From Sabulibacter ruber (GTDB taxonomy: Bacteria > Bacteroidota > Bacteroidia > Cytophagales > Hymenobacteraceae): DNA of 64,000 nt. A program made the position numbers and the translations under genes. Of the stretch, positions 1 to 8,978 are shown in pieces (position 1 is the first letter of the stretch; every line of letters starts with the position of its first letter). The notes under the pieces were generated by a model that saw nothing but the letters and a program-made list of their open reading frames with translations, ran no database searches and was not told the DNA's origin. The stretch covers positions 310,001 to 374,000 of the forward strand of contig NZ_JAFFID010000003.1 of assembly GCF_017355955.1 (NCBI RefSeq), given 5' to 3'.

Positions 1-715
1 CGGCTTCCTCATCCAGCGGTTTAATGGTGTGAATATTGATGATCTCGGCGGAAATGCCCATTTCAGCTAGTTTCTCACCGGCTTTGATGGCTTCCCACAC
101 CAGGTGACCCGTCGCGAAAATGCTCACATCGGTTCCTTCGTTCACCATCCAGGCTTTCCCGATCACAAACTCCTGATCGGCTGGGGTAAACACCGGAATG
201 ACCGGACGCCCGAAGCGCAGGTACACCGGCCCGTGATGATCAGCGATGGCAATGGTAGCGGCCTTAGTCTGGTTGTAGTCACAGGGGTTAATGACGGTCA
301 TGCCCGGTAGCATTTTCATCATGCCTATGTCTTCCAGAATCTGGTGCGTGGCTCCGTCTTCGCCCAAGGTCAGACCCGCGTGCGAGGCGCAGATCTTCAC
401 GTTTTTGTCTGAATAGGCAATGGACTGCCGGATCTGGTCGTACACCCGGCCCGTGGAGAAATTGGCGAAAGTACCAGTGTAAGGGATTTTTCCGCCAATG
501 GTCATACCGGCGGCAATGCCCATCATGTTAGCCTCGGCAATTCCCACCTGGAAAAAGCGCTCAGGAAACTCCTTGATGAAGTCTGCCATTTTAAGGGAGC
601 CCACCAGGTCAGCGCAGAGTGCTACCACATTCTCGTTTTTGCGGCCTACCTCCAGCAACCCCGCGCCAAAGCCAGAGCGGGTATCTTTAGACTCTGTATA
701 AGTATATTTTTTCAT
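1..715 (-). CDS. Transketolase, C-terminal subunit (partial, runs off left edge)
   Basis: This is the second half of a split transketolase: the pyrimidine-binding domain and the start of the C-terminal domain. Transketolase moves two-carbon units between sugar phosphates in the non-oxidative pentose phosphate pathway. The reading frame is open from the ATG at 715 to base 1 (238 codons), so the 3' end lies outside the window. Visible motifs are QVGIAEANMMG, which carries the glutamate that activates the thiamine cofactor, and HAGLTLGEDGATHQ. The N-terminal subunit lies 108 bases upstream on the same strand, and the two should form one enzyme. Its place after a transaldolase and a beta-xylosidase suits metabolism of released xylose. 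1-Deoxyxylulose-5-phosphate synthase has related domains but is a single chain. Confidence 0.93.
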   Translation of the reverse strand, partial: MKKYTYTESKDTRSGFGAGLLEVGRKNENVVALCADLVGSLKMADFIKEFPERFFQVGIAEANMMGIAAGMTIGGKIPYTGTFANFSTGRVYDQIRQSIAYSDKNVKICASHAGLTLGEDGATHQILEDIGMMKMLPGMTVINPCDYNQTKAATIAIADHHGPVYLRFGRPVIPVFTPADQEFVIGKAWMVNEGTDVSIFATGHLVWEAIKAGEKLAEMGISAEIINIHTIKPLDEEA

Positions 716-823
716 GTAGATGATTTCTTTTGAAACCTGCCCCATTGCAGGAATTTGATTGATGCGTTTACAGGCCACTTTTTGGAAAAGAAGCCCAAAA
801 GAAAATGATCAACAACCGCGGGC

Positions 824-1687
824 TTAATAGTCCTGCATGTTACAGGTAAGCTGCGCCAATGCCTGCTCTAACTGGGCATCATTTGGGGCCACCCCGTGCC
901 ACTTGTGAGATCCCATCATGAAATCCACCCCGTGGCCCATGTTGGTCTGCATCAGGATCATGATAGGTTTCCCCTGGAAGGCTCTGCTTTTAGCTAGCTC
1001 CAGCCCCCTGATCACGTCTTCAAAATTGTTGCCGTTCATTTCCAGTACATCCCACCCAAAGGCTTCCCATTTGGCGCGCAGGTTCCCCAGAGACATGACC
1101 TTATCGGTAGGTCCGTCTATCTGCTGGCCGTTCACATCAATGGTGGAGATCAGGTTATCTACTTTGTGGTGCGGAGCAAACATGGCTGCTTCCCAAATCT
1201 GGCCTTCCTGCAATTCACCGTCACCGTGAAGTGTGAATACCAGGCTGTTATCGCCGTTCAGTTTCTTGGAGAGCGCCGCTCCAATGGCAACCGATAAACC
1301 CTGCCCCAGGGAACCGGAGGCAATCCGTACGCCTGGCAAGCCCTCATGGGTGGTGGGGTGCCCCTGCAAGCGGGAGTTCAGCTTGCGGAAGGTCTTGAGT
1401 TCGCTTACGTCAAAGTAACCGGCGCGGGCCAGCACACTGTACCATACCGGTGAGATGTGTCCGTTGGAAAGGAAAAACAGGTCCTCTCCCACTGCATCCA
1501 TGCTGAACTCTTTGTTGTGGTTCATGATCCGGAAATACAGGGCCACCAGAAAATCGGTACAACCAAGGGAACCGCCGGGGTGACCAGATTGGCAACCGTG
1601 CACCATGCGTACAACGTCTCGCCGCACCTGTTTGGCAATCTGCTCCAGTTCCTCTACCTGCACGGCTTCTTTTTCTTCTATCTGCAT
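824..1687 (-). CDS. Transketolase, N-terminal (thiamine-pyrophosphate-binding) subunit
   Basis: This 287-residue protein is the TPP-binding half of a split transketolase. The cofactor motif is complete: GDG at residues 155-157 and the closing Asn near 186 (IDVNGQ). The SGHPGGSLG loop typical of transketolases is at 34-42. Full-length transketolases are about 650 residues, so the partner must be the next gene downstream (1-715), which supplies the pyrimidine domain. The transaldolase is 114 bases upstream on the same strand. Two-gene transketolases are common in archaea and several bacterial groups, so the split is natural and not a frameshift: the two halves lie in separate frames with 108 bases between them. 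Confidence 0.95.
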   Translation of the reverse strand: MQIEEKEAVQVEELEQIAKQVRRDVVRMVHGCQSGHPGGSLGCTDFLVALYFRIMNHNKEFSMDAVGEDLFFLSNGHISPVWYSVLARAGYFDVSELKTFRKLNSRLQGHPTTHEGLPGVRIASGSLGQGLSVAIGAALSKKLNGDNSLVFTLHGDGELQEGQIWEAAMFAPHHKVDNLISTIDVNGQQIDGPTDKVMSLGNLRAKWEAFGWDVLEMNGNNFEDVIRGLELAKSRAFQGKPIMILMQTNMGHGVDFMMGSHKWHGVAPNDAQLEQALAQLTCNMQDY

Positions 1688-1801
1688 ATGTTCTGATTTG
1701 CTTTCTGATAAGGATTTAGATTGGAAGGAACTGCTTGAGAAAAAGACTATCCCACTGGGGAAAGTCTCTGGTAGCAGTGCTTTCCTGAAAAGATGAAATT
1801 G

Positions 1802-2476
1802 TTACAGAGCGTCTTCTATTACTTCTTTCATCTTATCGGCATCGGCAATGAACTTAGCCAAACCGTTATCGGTGAGCGGGTGCTTGAGGAGGCTAAGGAT
1901 TGGCTCCAGCGGACAGGTGCAGACATGCGCCCCGGCCTCGGCACATTTTACAATGTGGATGGAACTGCGGATAGAGGCCGCCAGAATCTGGGTTTCATAC
2001 CCCTGGATGGAGTAAATGTTAGCAATCTGCTCAATCAGCTGTACTCCGTCCCAGCCAATATCATCCAGACGCCCTAAGAAAGGCGACACGTAGGTAGCCC
2101 CGGCTTTAGCCGCCAGAATAGCCTGACCCGCCGAGAACACCAGGGTACAGTTGGTTTTGATGCCGTTATCGGTGAACCACTTGATGGCTTTAAGGCCGTC
2201 TTTGATCATAGGCACCTTTACTACAATGTTAGGGTGCAGCCCCGCCAGAATTTTACCTTCTTCTACCATGGTTTCAAAGTCGGTGGAAAGCACTTCGGCG
2301 CTGATGTCTCCGTCCACAATCTCGCAAATGGCCTTATAATGATCCAGGGTGGCCTGCTCTCCTTTGATGCCTTCTTTTGCCATCAGAGAAGGGTTGGTGG
2401 TTACGCCGTCCAGAATCCCCAGATCATGGGCTTCCTTGATGTGCGCCAGATTGGCGGTGTCAATGAAAAATTTCAT
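1802..2476 (-). CDS. Transaldolase, small (fructose-6-phosphate aldolase-like) type
   Basis: This 224-residue protein matches the short transaldolase/FSA subfamily in length and motifs: MKFFIDTAN at the start, TTNPS at 26-30, and NIVVKVPM with the Schiff-base lysine at residue 87. The enzyme moves a dihydroxyacetone unit between sugar phosphates in the cytosol. It sits between the GH43 beta-xylosidase and the split transketolase on the same strand. These three genes would let the cell use xylose set free from xylan through the non-oxidative pentose phosphate route. Sequence alone does not separate transaldolase from fructose-6-phosphate aldolase activity, but most members of this subfamily in this context are transaldolases. 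Confidence 0.92.
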   Translation of the reverse strand: MKFFIDTANLAHIKEAHDLGILDGVTTNPSLMAKEGIKGEQATLDHYKAICEIVDGDISAEVLSTDFETMVEEGKILAGLHPNIVVKVPMIKDGLKAIKWFTDNGIKTNCTLVFSAGQAILAAKAGATYVSPFLGRLDDIGWDGVQLIEQIANIYSIQGYETQILAASIRSSIHIVKCAEAGAHVCTCPLEPILSLLKHPLTDNGLAKFIADADKMKEVIEDAL

Positions 2477-2613
2477 GGTTGAATAGGTTTATGGTTGATG
2501 TTGTTTGGTTTCTTTAGGTTAAATAATCAAGGCGGATTAATTAAATGTCAATTTAACAATTATTAAGAAATTAAAACAATTAAGAAGTAAATAGTTTAAA
2601 ATTTATACAGCAG

Positions 2614-4338
2614 CTACTTTTTGAGGCTAACCGAGGAATCATAAATAGAATCTTTGCCCTGGTAGTCAAACCAGTCAAAAGAAGCTTTATTGGTGGAAGG
2701 CTGCCCGTTGGAAGTAGCGTATATGCCCAGGGTTACGCCCACAAAACCGCCGGCCACACGGGTGCTCAGGTATTTGCCGTCTACTTTGTCTTGCAGCAGT
2801 TGCCAGTTGCCTTTTTTGGTGCCGTAGTAAAAGGAATAATCGGCGCCATTGAATTCAACTTTCAGGTAGAGCGGTTGCTTACTTTCAGCGGTGGTCAAAG
2901 CTTTTTCCGCCAGAACGGAATTATCCGCTTTCAGAAGACGCACCACCGGTGCATCCCCTTTCAAGGTTTTCCCAAGGGCGTAATAATGCCCACTGTTCTG
3001 GAAAGCCACCAGCCCCGCAAATTCATTTTCTTTCTGAGGCACAAACTCCAGAATGGTACTGGCACTTCCGCGTACGTGCTGCTGCCGGCGGGCTACGTAA
3101 GAGACATTCACTTTCTGGGAAAAGCTCTCAGGCCGAACGTTCAGGGTTAACTTGCCGGCAGGTTGGCTCAGGCTGTACCAGAGAGTACGAGGCGTTCTTA
3201 GTTGCAGCCAGTACATGGGCAAGGTATTGCCGGTAAACTCCTCGCGGTACGTGAAATTGCCAGAGAGCGGAAACGCAGGTTTCTTCTGCGCCGGCAGGTT
3301 GGGCACCGGATACGCATACTGCACTTCTTCATGGTTCGGGTTGATGATAGGCCAGCCCTCTTTCCAGGTCACGGGAGCCAGAAAGGTCTCGCGCCCGATG
3401 TTGTAGTGATCCCCGGGTCCGTCATAAGGTCTGGTTGCCAGGAAAACGGCCCACCACTCACCCTTTTGCGTCTGTACCAAATCGGCGTGGCCCGTCGCTG
3501 AAACTGGATTAGTTCTGTTTGCCGGCAAGTGGCGCTGGGTAAGGATGGGGTTCTTCTCATACGGTACGTAAGGCCCCGCCACACTTTTGCTGCGCAGAAT
3601 CACCTCAGAATGGTTCACGCTGGTTCCGCCCTCAGCGGCCATGAGGTAATAGTAGCCATTCACCTTGTAGATATGCGGTCCTTCAATCCAGACGGGCTTC
3701 TTGGAAAGGTCTACCCCGCCGTTCACCAGCAAATGCTGGGGACCCACGGTTTTCATGGTGTTAAGATCAAGTTCGTACATCCTGATGGTGCGGTGCCCAT
3801 CATACAGCGGCTTATTATCCGGGGCATCTGAATTGTATATGACATAGGTTTTGCCATCCTCGTCATGAAAGAGCGAGGGGTCTATGCCGTTTACATTGGG
3901 CAACCAATAAGGATTGGACCAAGGTCCTGCGGGGTTGGTGGCGGTTACCACAAAGTTTCCTCCCTTATCAATGAGAGTGGTAACCATGTAAAACGTGCCG
4001 TTTTTGTAAGAGATAGTAGGTGCGAAAATCCCTCGGGAGACATCATGGCCATCCAAATTCAATTGCTCGGGCCGGTCCAGAATGTTGCCGATTTGGGTCC
4101 AGTTCACCAGGTCCTTGCTGTGGAAGATGGGCACTCCCGGAAAATAGGCAAAGGTGGACGTAATGAGGTAGTAATCCTCCCCCACCCGGCAGATACTGGG
4201 ATCAGGATAAAAGCCAGGTAAAATTGGGTTCTGGAACATTGGTTTCTTCTGCTGGGCAAAACCAATCCTGAACAGCATTACAAACAGACACAGCCCAATG
4301 AGGATGCTTTTCTTAATTAAAGGTAGATTTTTGATCAT
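2614..4338 (-). CDS. Secreted GH43 beta-xylosidase/arabinofuranosidase
   Basis: This 574-residue glycoside hydrolase family 43 enzyme releases xylose or arabinose from xylo-oligosaccharides, probably in the periplasm. A signal peptide ends near residue 28 (...FRIGFAQ). The N-terminal five-bladed propeller shows the three GH43 acidic residues: Asp46 in FYPDPS (base), Asp153 in GIDPSLF (pKa modulator) and Glu219 in WIEGPH (acid). From about residue 370 to the end lies the concanavalin-like C-terminal domain usual in GH43 xylosidases. The gene is downstream of GH115 but separated from it by 226 bases containing a palindrome, so it may have its own promoter. A decayed copy of the same C-terminal domain lies at 10269-10574. 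Xylosidase versus arabinofuranosidase specificity cannot be settled from sequence. Confidence 0.92.
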   Translation of the reverse strand: MIKNLPLIKKSILIGLCLFVMLFRIGFAQQKKPMFQNPILPGFYPDPSICRVGEDYYLITSTFAYFPGVPIFHSKDLVNWTQIGNILDRPEQLNLDGHDVSRGIFAPTISYKNGTFYMVTTLIDKGGNFVVTATNPAGPWSNPYWLPNVNGIDPSLFHDEDGKTYVIYNSDAPDNKPLYDGHRTIRMYELDLNTMKTVGPQHLLVNGGVDLSKKPVWIEGPHIYKVNGYYYLMAAEGGTSVNHSEVILRSKSVAGPYVPYEKNPILTQRHLPANRTNPVSATGHADLVQTQKGEWWAVFLATRPYDGPGDHYNIGRETFLAPVTWKEGWPIINPNHEEVQYAYPVPNLPAQKKPAFPLSGNFTYREEFTGNTLPMYWLQLRTPRTLWYSLSQPAGKLTLNVRPESFSQKVNVSYVARRQQHVRGSASTILEFVPQKENEFAGLVAFQNSGHYYALGKTLKGDAPVVRLLKADNSVLAEKALTTAESKQPLYLKVEFNGADYSFYYGTKKGNWQLLQDKVDGKYLSTRVAGGFVGVTLGIYATSNGQPSTNKASFDWFDYQGKDSIYDSSVSLKK

Positions 4339-4522
4339 AAGTAAGGTGTTACCACTGCTATAGAACGGAGAACTGCACTTTGGTTTGAGGTACTTTTAGT
4401 AGAAATATCCTAAAAATAAGTTGTAAAAACTACTGCAGTTGGAGGGCTTGGCTTTTACTGCTTGAGTTTCTACACCAGAGTAAAGAACTTGATGAGATGC
4501 AATAGGCTCTGAGAGGAAAAAT

Positions 4523-4562
4523 CTGATTCGGGCCTGTTTACAAGAAAACAGACCCGAAACAG
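4523..4562 (-). terminator. Palindrome after GH115, probable terminator
   Basis: Two arms beginning CTGATTCGGG and ending CCCGAAACAG pair around an inner CTGTTT/AAACAG stem with a short loop. The element lies 2 bases past the GH115 stop codon and belongs to the TTTC/GAAA-centred palindrome family seen at several gene ends in this window. Its position suggests that it ends the uxuA-uxaC-GH115 transcript. No long T-run follows, so it could also be only a 3'-end-stabilising hairpin. Confidence 0.55.
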
Positions 4563-4564
4563 AA

Positions 4565-7498
4565 TTACTTCACCTGCTTGGCAGATAAGTTGGCGCTCTC
4601 TGGTGGTCCCAAGTAGCTGGGTTTAAGTCCGCCGGCATCTACTACAATTTTCTGCAGCACCACGCCCGAGTCTACCATCCAGAACTTGAGCACGTGCTCG
4701 CCTGGCTTGGTTAGCTGGTGTTTGGAGATGGTCAGGTTGATGTTGTTGGCTACGTTCTTGTTCCACTCCCGCTCAGACTTATCTGCGTGAATGTTGATGA
4801 TCTGCGGCTTTTCATCATCAAAGGAGATGGCATAGCGCAGCCCTTGGGTATTGTGGAAATTGAGCGTGGGGGCCAGCATCACCTGCACGTTTACCTCACC
4901 ACCTTTCTGCAGGTACACTTTGTACTGCAGGTGCGGAGTGTTTCCGCCGGGTGTCTGGCTAGGAGCAATAACCGGTTCGGTGGTCATAGCCGATGCGGTA
5001 CGACCCAGATCCGGGATCAGTTGCCATTGGATGTTGTCTCCGTTCACGGCGCGGGTGAAGTGCTCTGCCTCCATGGAAACGTAGCCGTTGCTCTCTACAA
5101 AGCCTTCGGTGGAGATGGCTGCGGTTAACGCTGGTTCCACAGGAGCCTGCACTGTCACGCTTTTTCCTTTAGGACCGGTGATGGTCAACGAGGCGCGTTG
5201 CGGACCGGCTGGTACGTTGGCCCAATCTACGCTTACCCACAGGCGCTGCTCTTTGGCTATGGTGCCTTTCTCCTGCGATATTTTAAGCCACGGAGCGCTG
5301 GCTTTGATGGTGTAATCAAACGGTTGCAGACCGCGGTTAAAGATTTCCAGGTAATGGCCTTGTTTCTGGTACGGCGAGAAAGCCGGCAGCACAGCGGCTT
5401 CTTTCGCCTGAGGCCACCATTGCGCGGAGCCTTCCACAGTCACGCCCATGTCTGCGGCGGCAGGTACCGAGAGTTGCTTCACCTCCGGCATCACGTCTTT
5501 TTCGGGCTGTTGCCAGTAGGTGTAGCTGATGTGCGTTTGTGACATCATGTGGTTCCACTTACCGCCGGCAATGTTCTTGTGGAAATACTCTGTGAGTTCA
5601 GCGTCTTTCTCAAACAAGCGCTTTACTCGGGCGGCCATGTCATTGGTAGTGTTTCTGCCCTGGCTGGCGTAAAACCGATTAAGCCCTGTGGTCACGTGCA
5701 GCTCGTTCAAATTCGCGCAGGCTTTAATGGGGAACAATACCAATTGATAATACGCATCACGGTACTCGGCCGGGAGGGCGGCGTTGATGCGCTCCGCTTC
5801 CTGAGCAAGACGGTTATAATCGGCTACTACCCTTTCGGCTTCCTGGTAATTGGTAAGGCTGTAGGTGTCAGGAGACAGCAGCTCTGGCTTACGGCGGCTG
5901 TTGTATTTGGTATATTTAGAAAGCATTTGCGCAATGGACGGGGCATGCTCCGCTCCAAACTGGCGCTCGGCCCAAAGTCTGGTGTATTCTTCCAGGCTCT
6001 CAGCAGGCCATTTCTCCGGGTTCCAGGCATAGTCCAGGAAGAACTCGGTGGGTAATTCCATAGGTTTGATGTCGCCCACGTTCACAATCCAGATACGGTC
6101 GGCTTTGTGCTGGTAGGCCAGGTGCATCTGCTCCCAGATTCTGGGAATTGGGTTCGTGTTGAGCCATTTGTAATTACGGGGGCCGCCCACGTAGTCAAAG
6201 TGGTAATAGATGCCGTAGCCGCCGGAATGCTGTTTTTCGCCTGGTTTTGGCAATTTGCGGATGTTTCCCCAGTTGTCATCGGCCAGCAACAGGGTCACAT
6301 CATCAGGCACGCGCATGCCTTTGTCATAGTAGTCCTGCACCTCTTTGTACAGGGCCCACAGCTGCGGCGTTTGCGAAGCATCTTTGCCGGTTACTTCAGA
6401 GATGATCTTGCGTTGGTCGGCCACGATGCGCTCCAGCAACCCGATGTTGCTTTCCTCGCTCATGGGTTCATCGCCGTCACCGCGCATCCCCACGGTCACA
6501 ATGTTCTCAAAGCCGTTCATGCGTTTGATGCCACCAGTCCAGAACTCGCGCAGTTTCTCGGCGTTGGTGTTGTAGTTCCACGGTCCGCCCCCGTTCCGGC
6601 GCCACTCGTCATGCGCGCGCGCGAGCGGCTCGTGGTGCGAGGTACCCATCACCACGCCGTACAGATCGGCGGTTTGCGGGTTGATCTTGTCATCGTCGCT
6701 GAAGGCGCTGCCCCACATGGCCGGCCACAGGTAATTGCCTTTCATGCGTAAAATCAGCTCAAACACCTTCTCGTAAAACTTGTGGTTGAACCCACCAAAC
6801 TGCTGCTTAGCCCAGTTGGACAATGCCGGGGCTTCATCGTTGATGAAGATGCCGCGGTATTTCACGGCGGGTGTTCCTTTGGTGTGGCGACCTTCCTGCA
6901 CGTACAGGTTCTGCTGCTGCTTTACTGGCACATCGGCCCACCAGTACCACGGCGATACGCCAATCTGCTGAGACACGTCATAGATGCCGTAGATGGTGCC
7001 GCGTTTGTCGCTGCCCACAATCACCAGCGCCTCGTCTACCCCTTTCATGGGTTTCTTCACGGTCTGCACCACAAAGGTCTCCCACTTGCCGGTCAGGTCT
7101 TTCACGTCCAGCTTTTTGCTTTTCACCAGTTGGTCTATGAGCGGGCTTTTGCCCAGCGTTCCCACCAGCACCAGCGTCTTGACTTTGGGGGTCTTCTTCC
7201 CAACCGTCAGCGAGGGTTCGGTTTTAGTGACGCGCTGCACATCGGCTTGCAGGTCTTTCAGGGCTCTGATAACACCCGGAAAATCTGATTCATGGATGAA
7301 GAAAGAAGCTGGCTTTCCGGCTTCTGCCAACGGAAAAGCATTGCCCTTCTTCTGGCTGGAGACATAGGAAACATCGTCCAGCGCGAAAGCGGCCGGAGCC
7401 ACCAACAAAATAAGTAGCACCAGAACCAGCTTTCGCCAATTGGCTTTTGGCCTGATCTGCGTTTCTGACCTGTTTTGAGTAAAAGTGACGTAATTCAT
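4565..7498 (-). CDS. GH115 alpha-(4-O-methyl)-glucuronidase
   Basis: This 977-residue protein is a glycoside hydrolase family 115 enzyme, which removes glucuronic or 4-O-methylglucuronic acid side chains from xylan, including internal xylose residues. An N-terminal hydrophobic segment at about 23-40 is a signal peptide, so it acts outside the cytoplasm. Family landmarks include the stretch MKGNYLWPAMWGSAF, the loop GVVMGTSHHEPLARAHDEW, and MLADDNWGN-like and VGDIKPME-like segments through the catalytic part. The C-terminal region (about 800-960) is the beta-sandwich accessory domain. It follows uxaC by only 13 bases, and uxaC follows uxuA by 6, so release and catabolism of glucuronate are co-transcribed. 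The same locus also encodes GH67, which attacks only the non-reducing end, so the two enzymes should complement each other. Confidence 0.93.
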   Translation of the reverse strand: MNYVTFTQNRSETQIRPKANWRKLVLVLLILLVAPAAFALDDVSYVSSQKKGNAFPLAEAGKPASFFIHESDFPGVIRALKDLQADVQRVTKTEPSLTVGKKTPKVKTLVLVGTLGKSPLIDQLVKSKKLDVKDLTGKWETFVVQTVKKPMKGVDEALVIVGSDKRGTIYGIYDVSQQIGVSPWYWWADVPVKQQQNLYVQEGRHTKGTPAVKYRGIFINDEAPALSNWAKQQFGGFNHKFYEKVFELILRMKGNYLWPAMWGSAFSDDDKINPQTADLYGVVMGTSHHEPLARAHDEWRRNGGGPWNYNTNAEKLREFWTGGIKRMNGFENIVTVGMRGDGDEPMSEESNIGLLERIVADQRKIISEVTGKDASQTPQLWALYKEVQDYYDKGMRVPDDVTLLLADDNWGNIRKLPKPGEKQHSGGYGIYYHFDYVGGPRNYKWLNTNPIPRIWEQMHLAYQHKADRIWIVNVGDIKPMELPTEFFLDYAWNPEKWPAESLEEYTRLWAERQFGAEHAPSIAQMLSKYTKYNSRRKPELLSPDTYSLTNYQEAERVVADYNRLAQEAERINAALPAEYRDAYYQLVLFPIKACANLNELHVTTGLNRFYASQGRNTTNDMAARVKRLFEKDAELTEYFHKNIAGGKWNHMMSQTHISYTYWQQPEKDVMPEVKQLSVPAAADMGVTVEGSAQWWPQAKEAAVLPAFSPYQKQGHYLEIFNRGLQPFDYTIKASAPWLKISQEKGTIAKEQRLWVSVDWANVPAGPQRASLTITGPKGKSVTVQAPVEPALTAAISTEGFVESNGYVSMEAEHFTRAVNGDNIQWQLIPDLGRTASAMTTEPVIAPSQTPGGNTPHLQYKVYLQKGGEVNVQVMLAPTLNFHNTQGLRYAISFDDEKPQIINIHADKSEREWNKNVANNINLTISKHQLTKPGEHVLKFWMVDSGVVLQKIVVDAGGLKPSYLGPPESANLSAKQVK

Positions 7499-7511
7499 GC
7501 GGGGAAATCAA

Positions 7512-8972
7512 TTAGGAGGGAAAGTAGTTTTTGGCGTTGTAGTAGCAGATATCCTGCACCATTTTACCTATCCAGGGCAGGTCCATAGGCAGCAAACCGC
7601 GCTCCATCTCCTCGCCCAGCATATTGCACACCAAGCGCCGAAAATACTCGTGGCGGGAGTACGAGAGGAAGCTGCGCGAATCTGTAAGCATGCCCACAAA
7701 ACAGCTGATGAGCCCCATGTTAGACAAAGCATCTAGCTGCTGCTTCATGCCATCCAGGTTATCCAGGAACCACCATGCCGAACCGAACTGCATCTTGCCT
7801 TTGATGCCGCCCCCTTGGAAATTCCCGATCATGGTAGCGAAAGCGGCGTTATCGGCGGGGTTCAGGTTGTAGATGATGGTTTTGGTGAGGCAGTTTTCCT
7901 GTTCCAGTTGGTTGAAGAAATCGGCCATGGCGGGGATCTGCGGATAGTCCCCGATGGAGTCATACCCGGTATCGGGGCCGTTCACCTGCAGCATGCGGCG
8001 GTTGTTGTTCCGGATGGCTCCTACGTGGAATTGCTGCACCCACCCTTTCTGGTAGTACATGCGGCCCAACTCCACCAATAAGAATCGGGCGAAGGCATCG
8101 TGGTACTGAACTGCTTCCCGGTCATCGCCCTGCAGCACATCAGTAAACACCTTGTTCAATTGGTGCAGCGATACCTGCCCCATAGGTAGGTTCGTGAGGC
8201 CGTGGTCTGAGATGCGGCAGCCGTGCGCGTGGAAGTAGTTGACCCGGTTTTCAAGGGCTTCCAGCAGGCTGTCCAGGTTGAAGATCTCAGAGCCGGTGAC
8301 GCTAGCGAGTAGCCGGATGTAGTCGCGGAACGCCTCTCCGCCGGAAAGATTCAGGACTTTATCGGGGCGGAAGGAAGGCAATACTTTGGTCTGGAAAGAA
8401 GACTCCGCCAATTGCTCATGGTACGCCAGATCATCGGTGGGGTCATCGGTGGTACCCACCATCTCTACCCCAAAGTGCGTCAGGAGGCCTTGCGGGGTAA
8501 ATTCTGGTTTCTGCAGCAGCCCGTTGCAGTGCTCGTACACCTCAAGGGCGTTGAACTCAGTGAGCAGCTCGTCTACCCCAAACGGGTTCTGCAGTTCCAT
8601 GTGGGTCCAGTGGTACAAGGGATTGCGAACGGTATACGGCACCGCCGAGGCCCACTTCAGAAACTTCTCTTCGTCTGTGGCCTTGCCGGTGATGTACTTT
8701 TCCTCCAGGCCCAGCGTGCGCAGCGCCCGCCACTTGTAATGGTCACCTGCCAGCCAGATCTGGGTCATGTTGGCGTAATTGGCATTGGCCGCGATGGCCT
8801 CTGGCGACAGGTGACAGTGGTAATCAATGATGGGCAGGCCTTTGGCATACCCATGGTACAGTTGCTTGCTGGTTTCGGTCTGCAAGAGGAAATCTTCATT
8901 CAGAAACGTGTTCAATGAAGGCTGCGGACTACGAGGAGCAACGGAAGACGGGAGAATGAAGCTCTCTTGCAT
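7512..8972 (-). CDS. uxaC: Glucuronate isomerase
   Basis: This 486-residue uronate isomerase converts D-glucuronate to D-fructuronate (and galacturonate to tagaturonate) in the cytosol. Its length matches the family. It shows the amidohydrolase-like metal site DYHCHLSPE near residue 50, the GDHYKWRALR segment, VGTTDDPTDDL in the middle, and the FVGMLTDSRSFLSYSRHEYFRR block close to the C-terminus, which is characteristic of UxaC. The ATG at 8972 is 6 bases from the uxuA stop, so the two are one operon. It is the first cytosolic step for glucuronate cut off xylan by the GH115 and GH67 enzymes. Confidence 0.97.
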   Translation of the reverse strand: MQESFILPSSVAPRSPQPSLNTFLNEDFLLQTETSKQLYHGYAKGLPIIDYHCHLSPEAIAANANYANMTQIWLAGDHYKWRALRTLGLEEKYITGKATDEEKFLKWASAVPYTVRNPLYHWTHMELQNPFGVDELLTEFNALEVYEHCNGLLQKPEFTPQGLLTHFGVEMVGTTDDPTDDLAYHEQLAESSFQTKVLPSFRPDKVLNLSGGEAFRDYIRLLASVTGSEIFNLDSLLEALENRVNYFHAHGCRISDHGLTNLPMGQVSLHQLNKVFTDVLQGDDREAVQYHDAFARFLLVELGRMYYQKGWVQQFHVGAIRNNNRRMLQVNGPDTGYDSIGDYPQIPAMADFFNQLEQENCLTKTIIYNLNPADNAAFATMIGNFQGGGIKGKMQFGSAWWFLDNLDGMKQQLDALSNMGLISCFVGMLTDSRSFLSYSRHEYFRRLVCNMLGEEMERGLLPMDLPWIGKMVQDICYYNAKNYFPS

Positions 8973-8978
8973 AAGAAA

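Noticed and set aside
824..1687. Transketolase split as a frameshift or pseudogene
   Set aside because: The halves are separated by 108 non-coding bases, each has its own start, and two-subunit transketolases are a known natural form.
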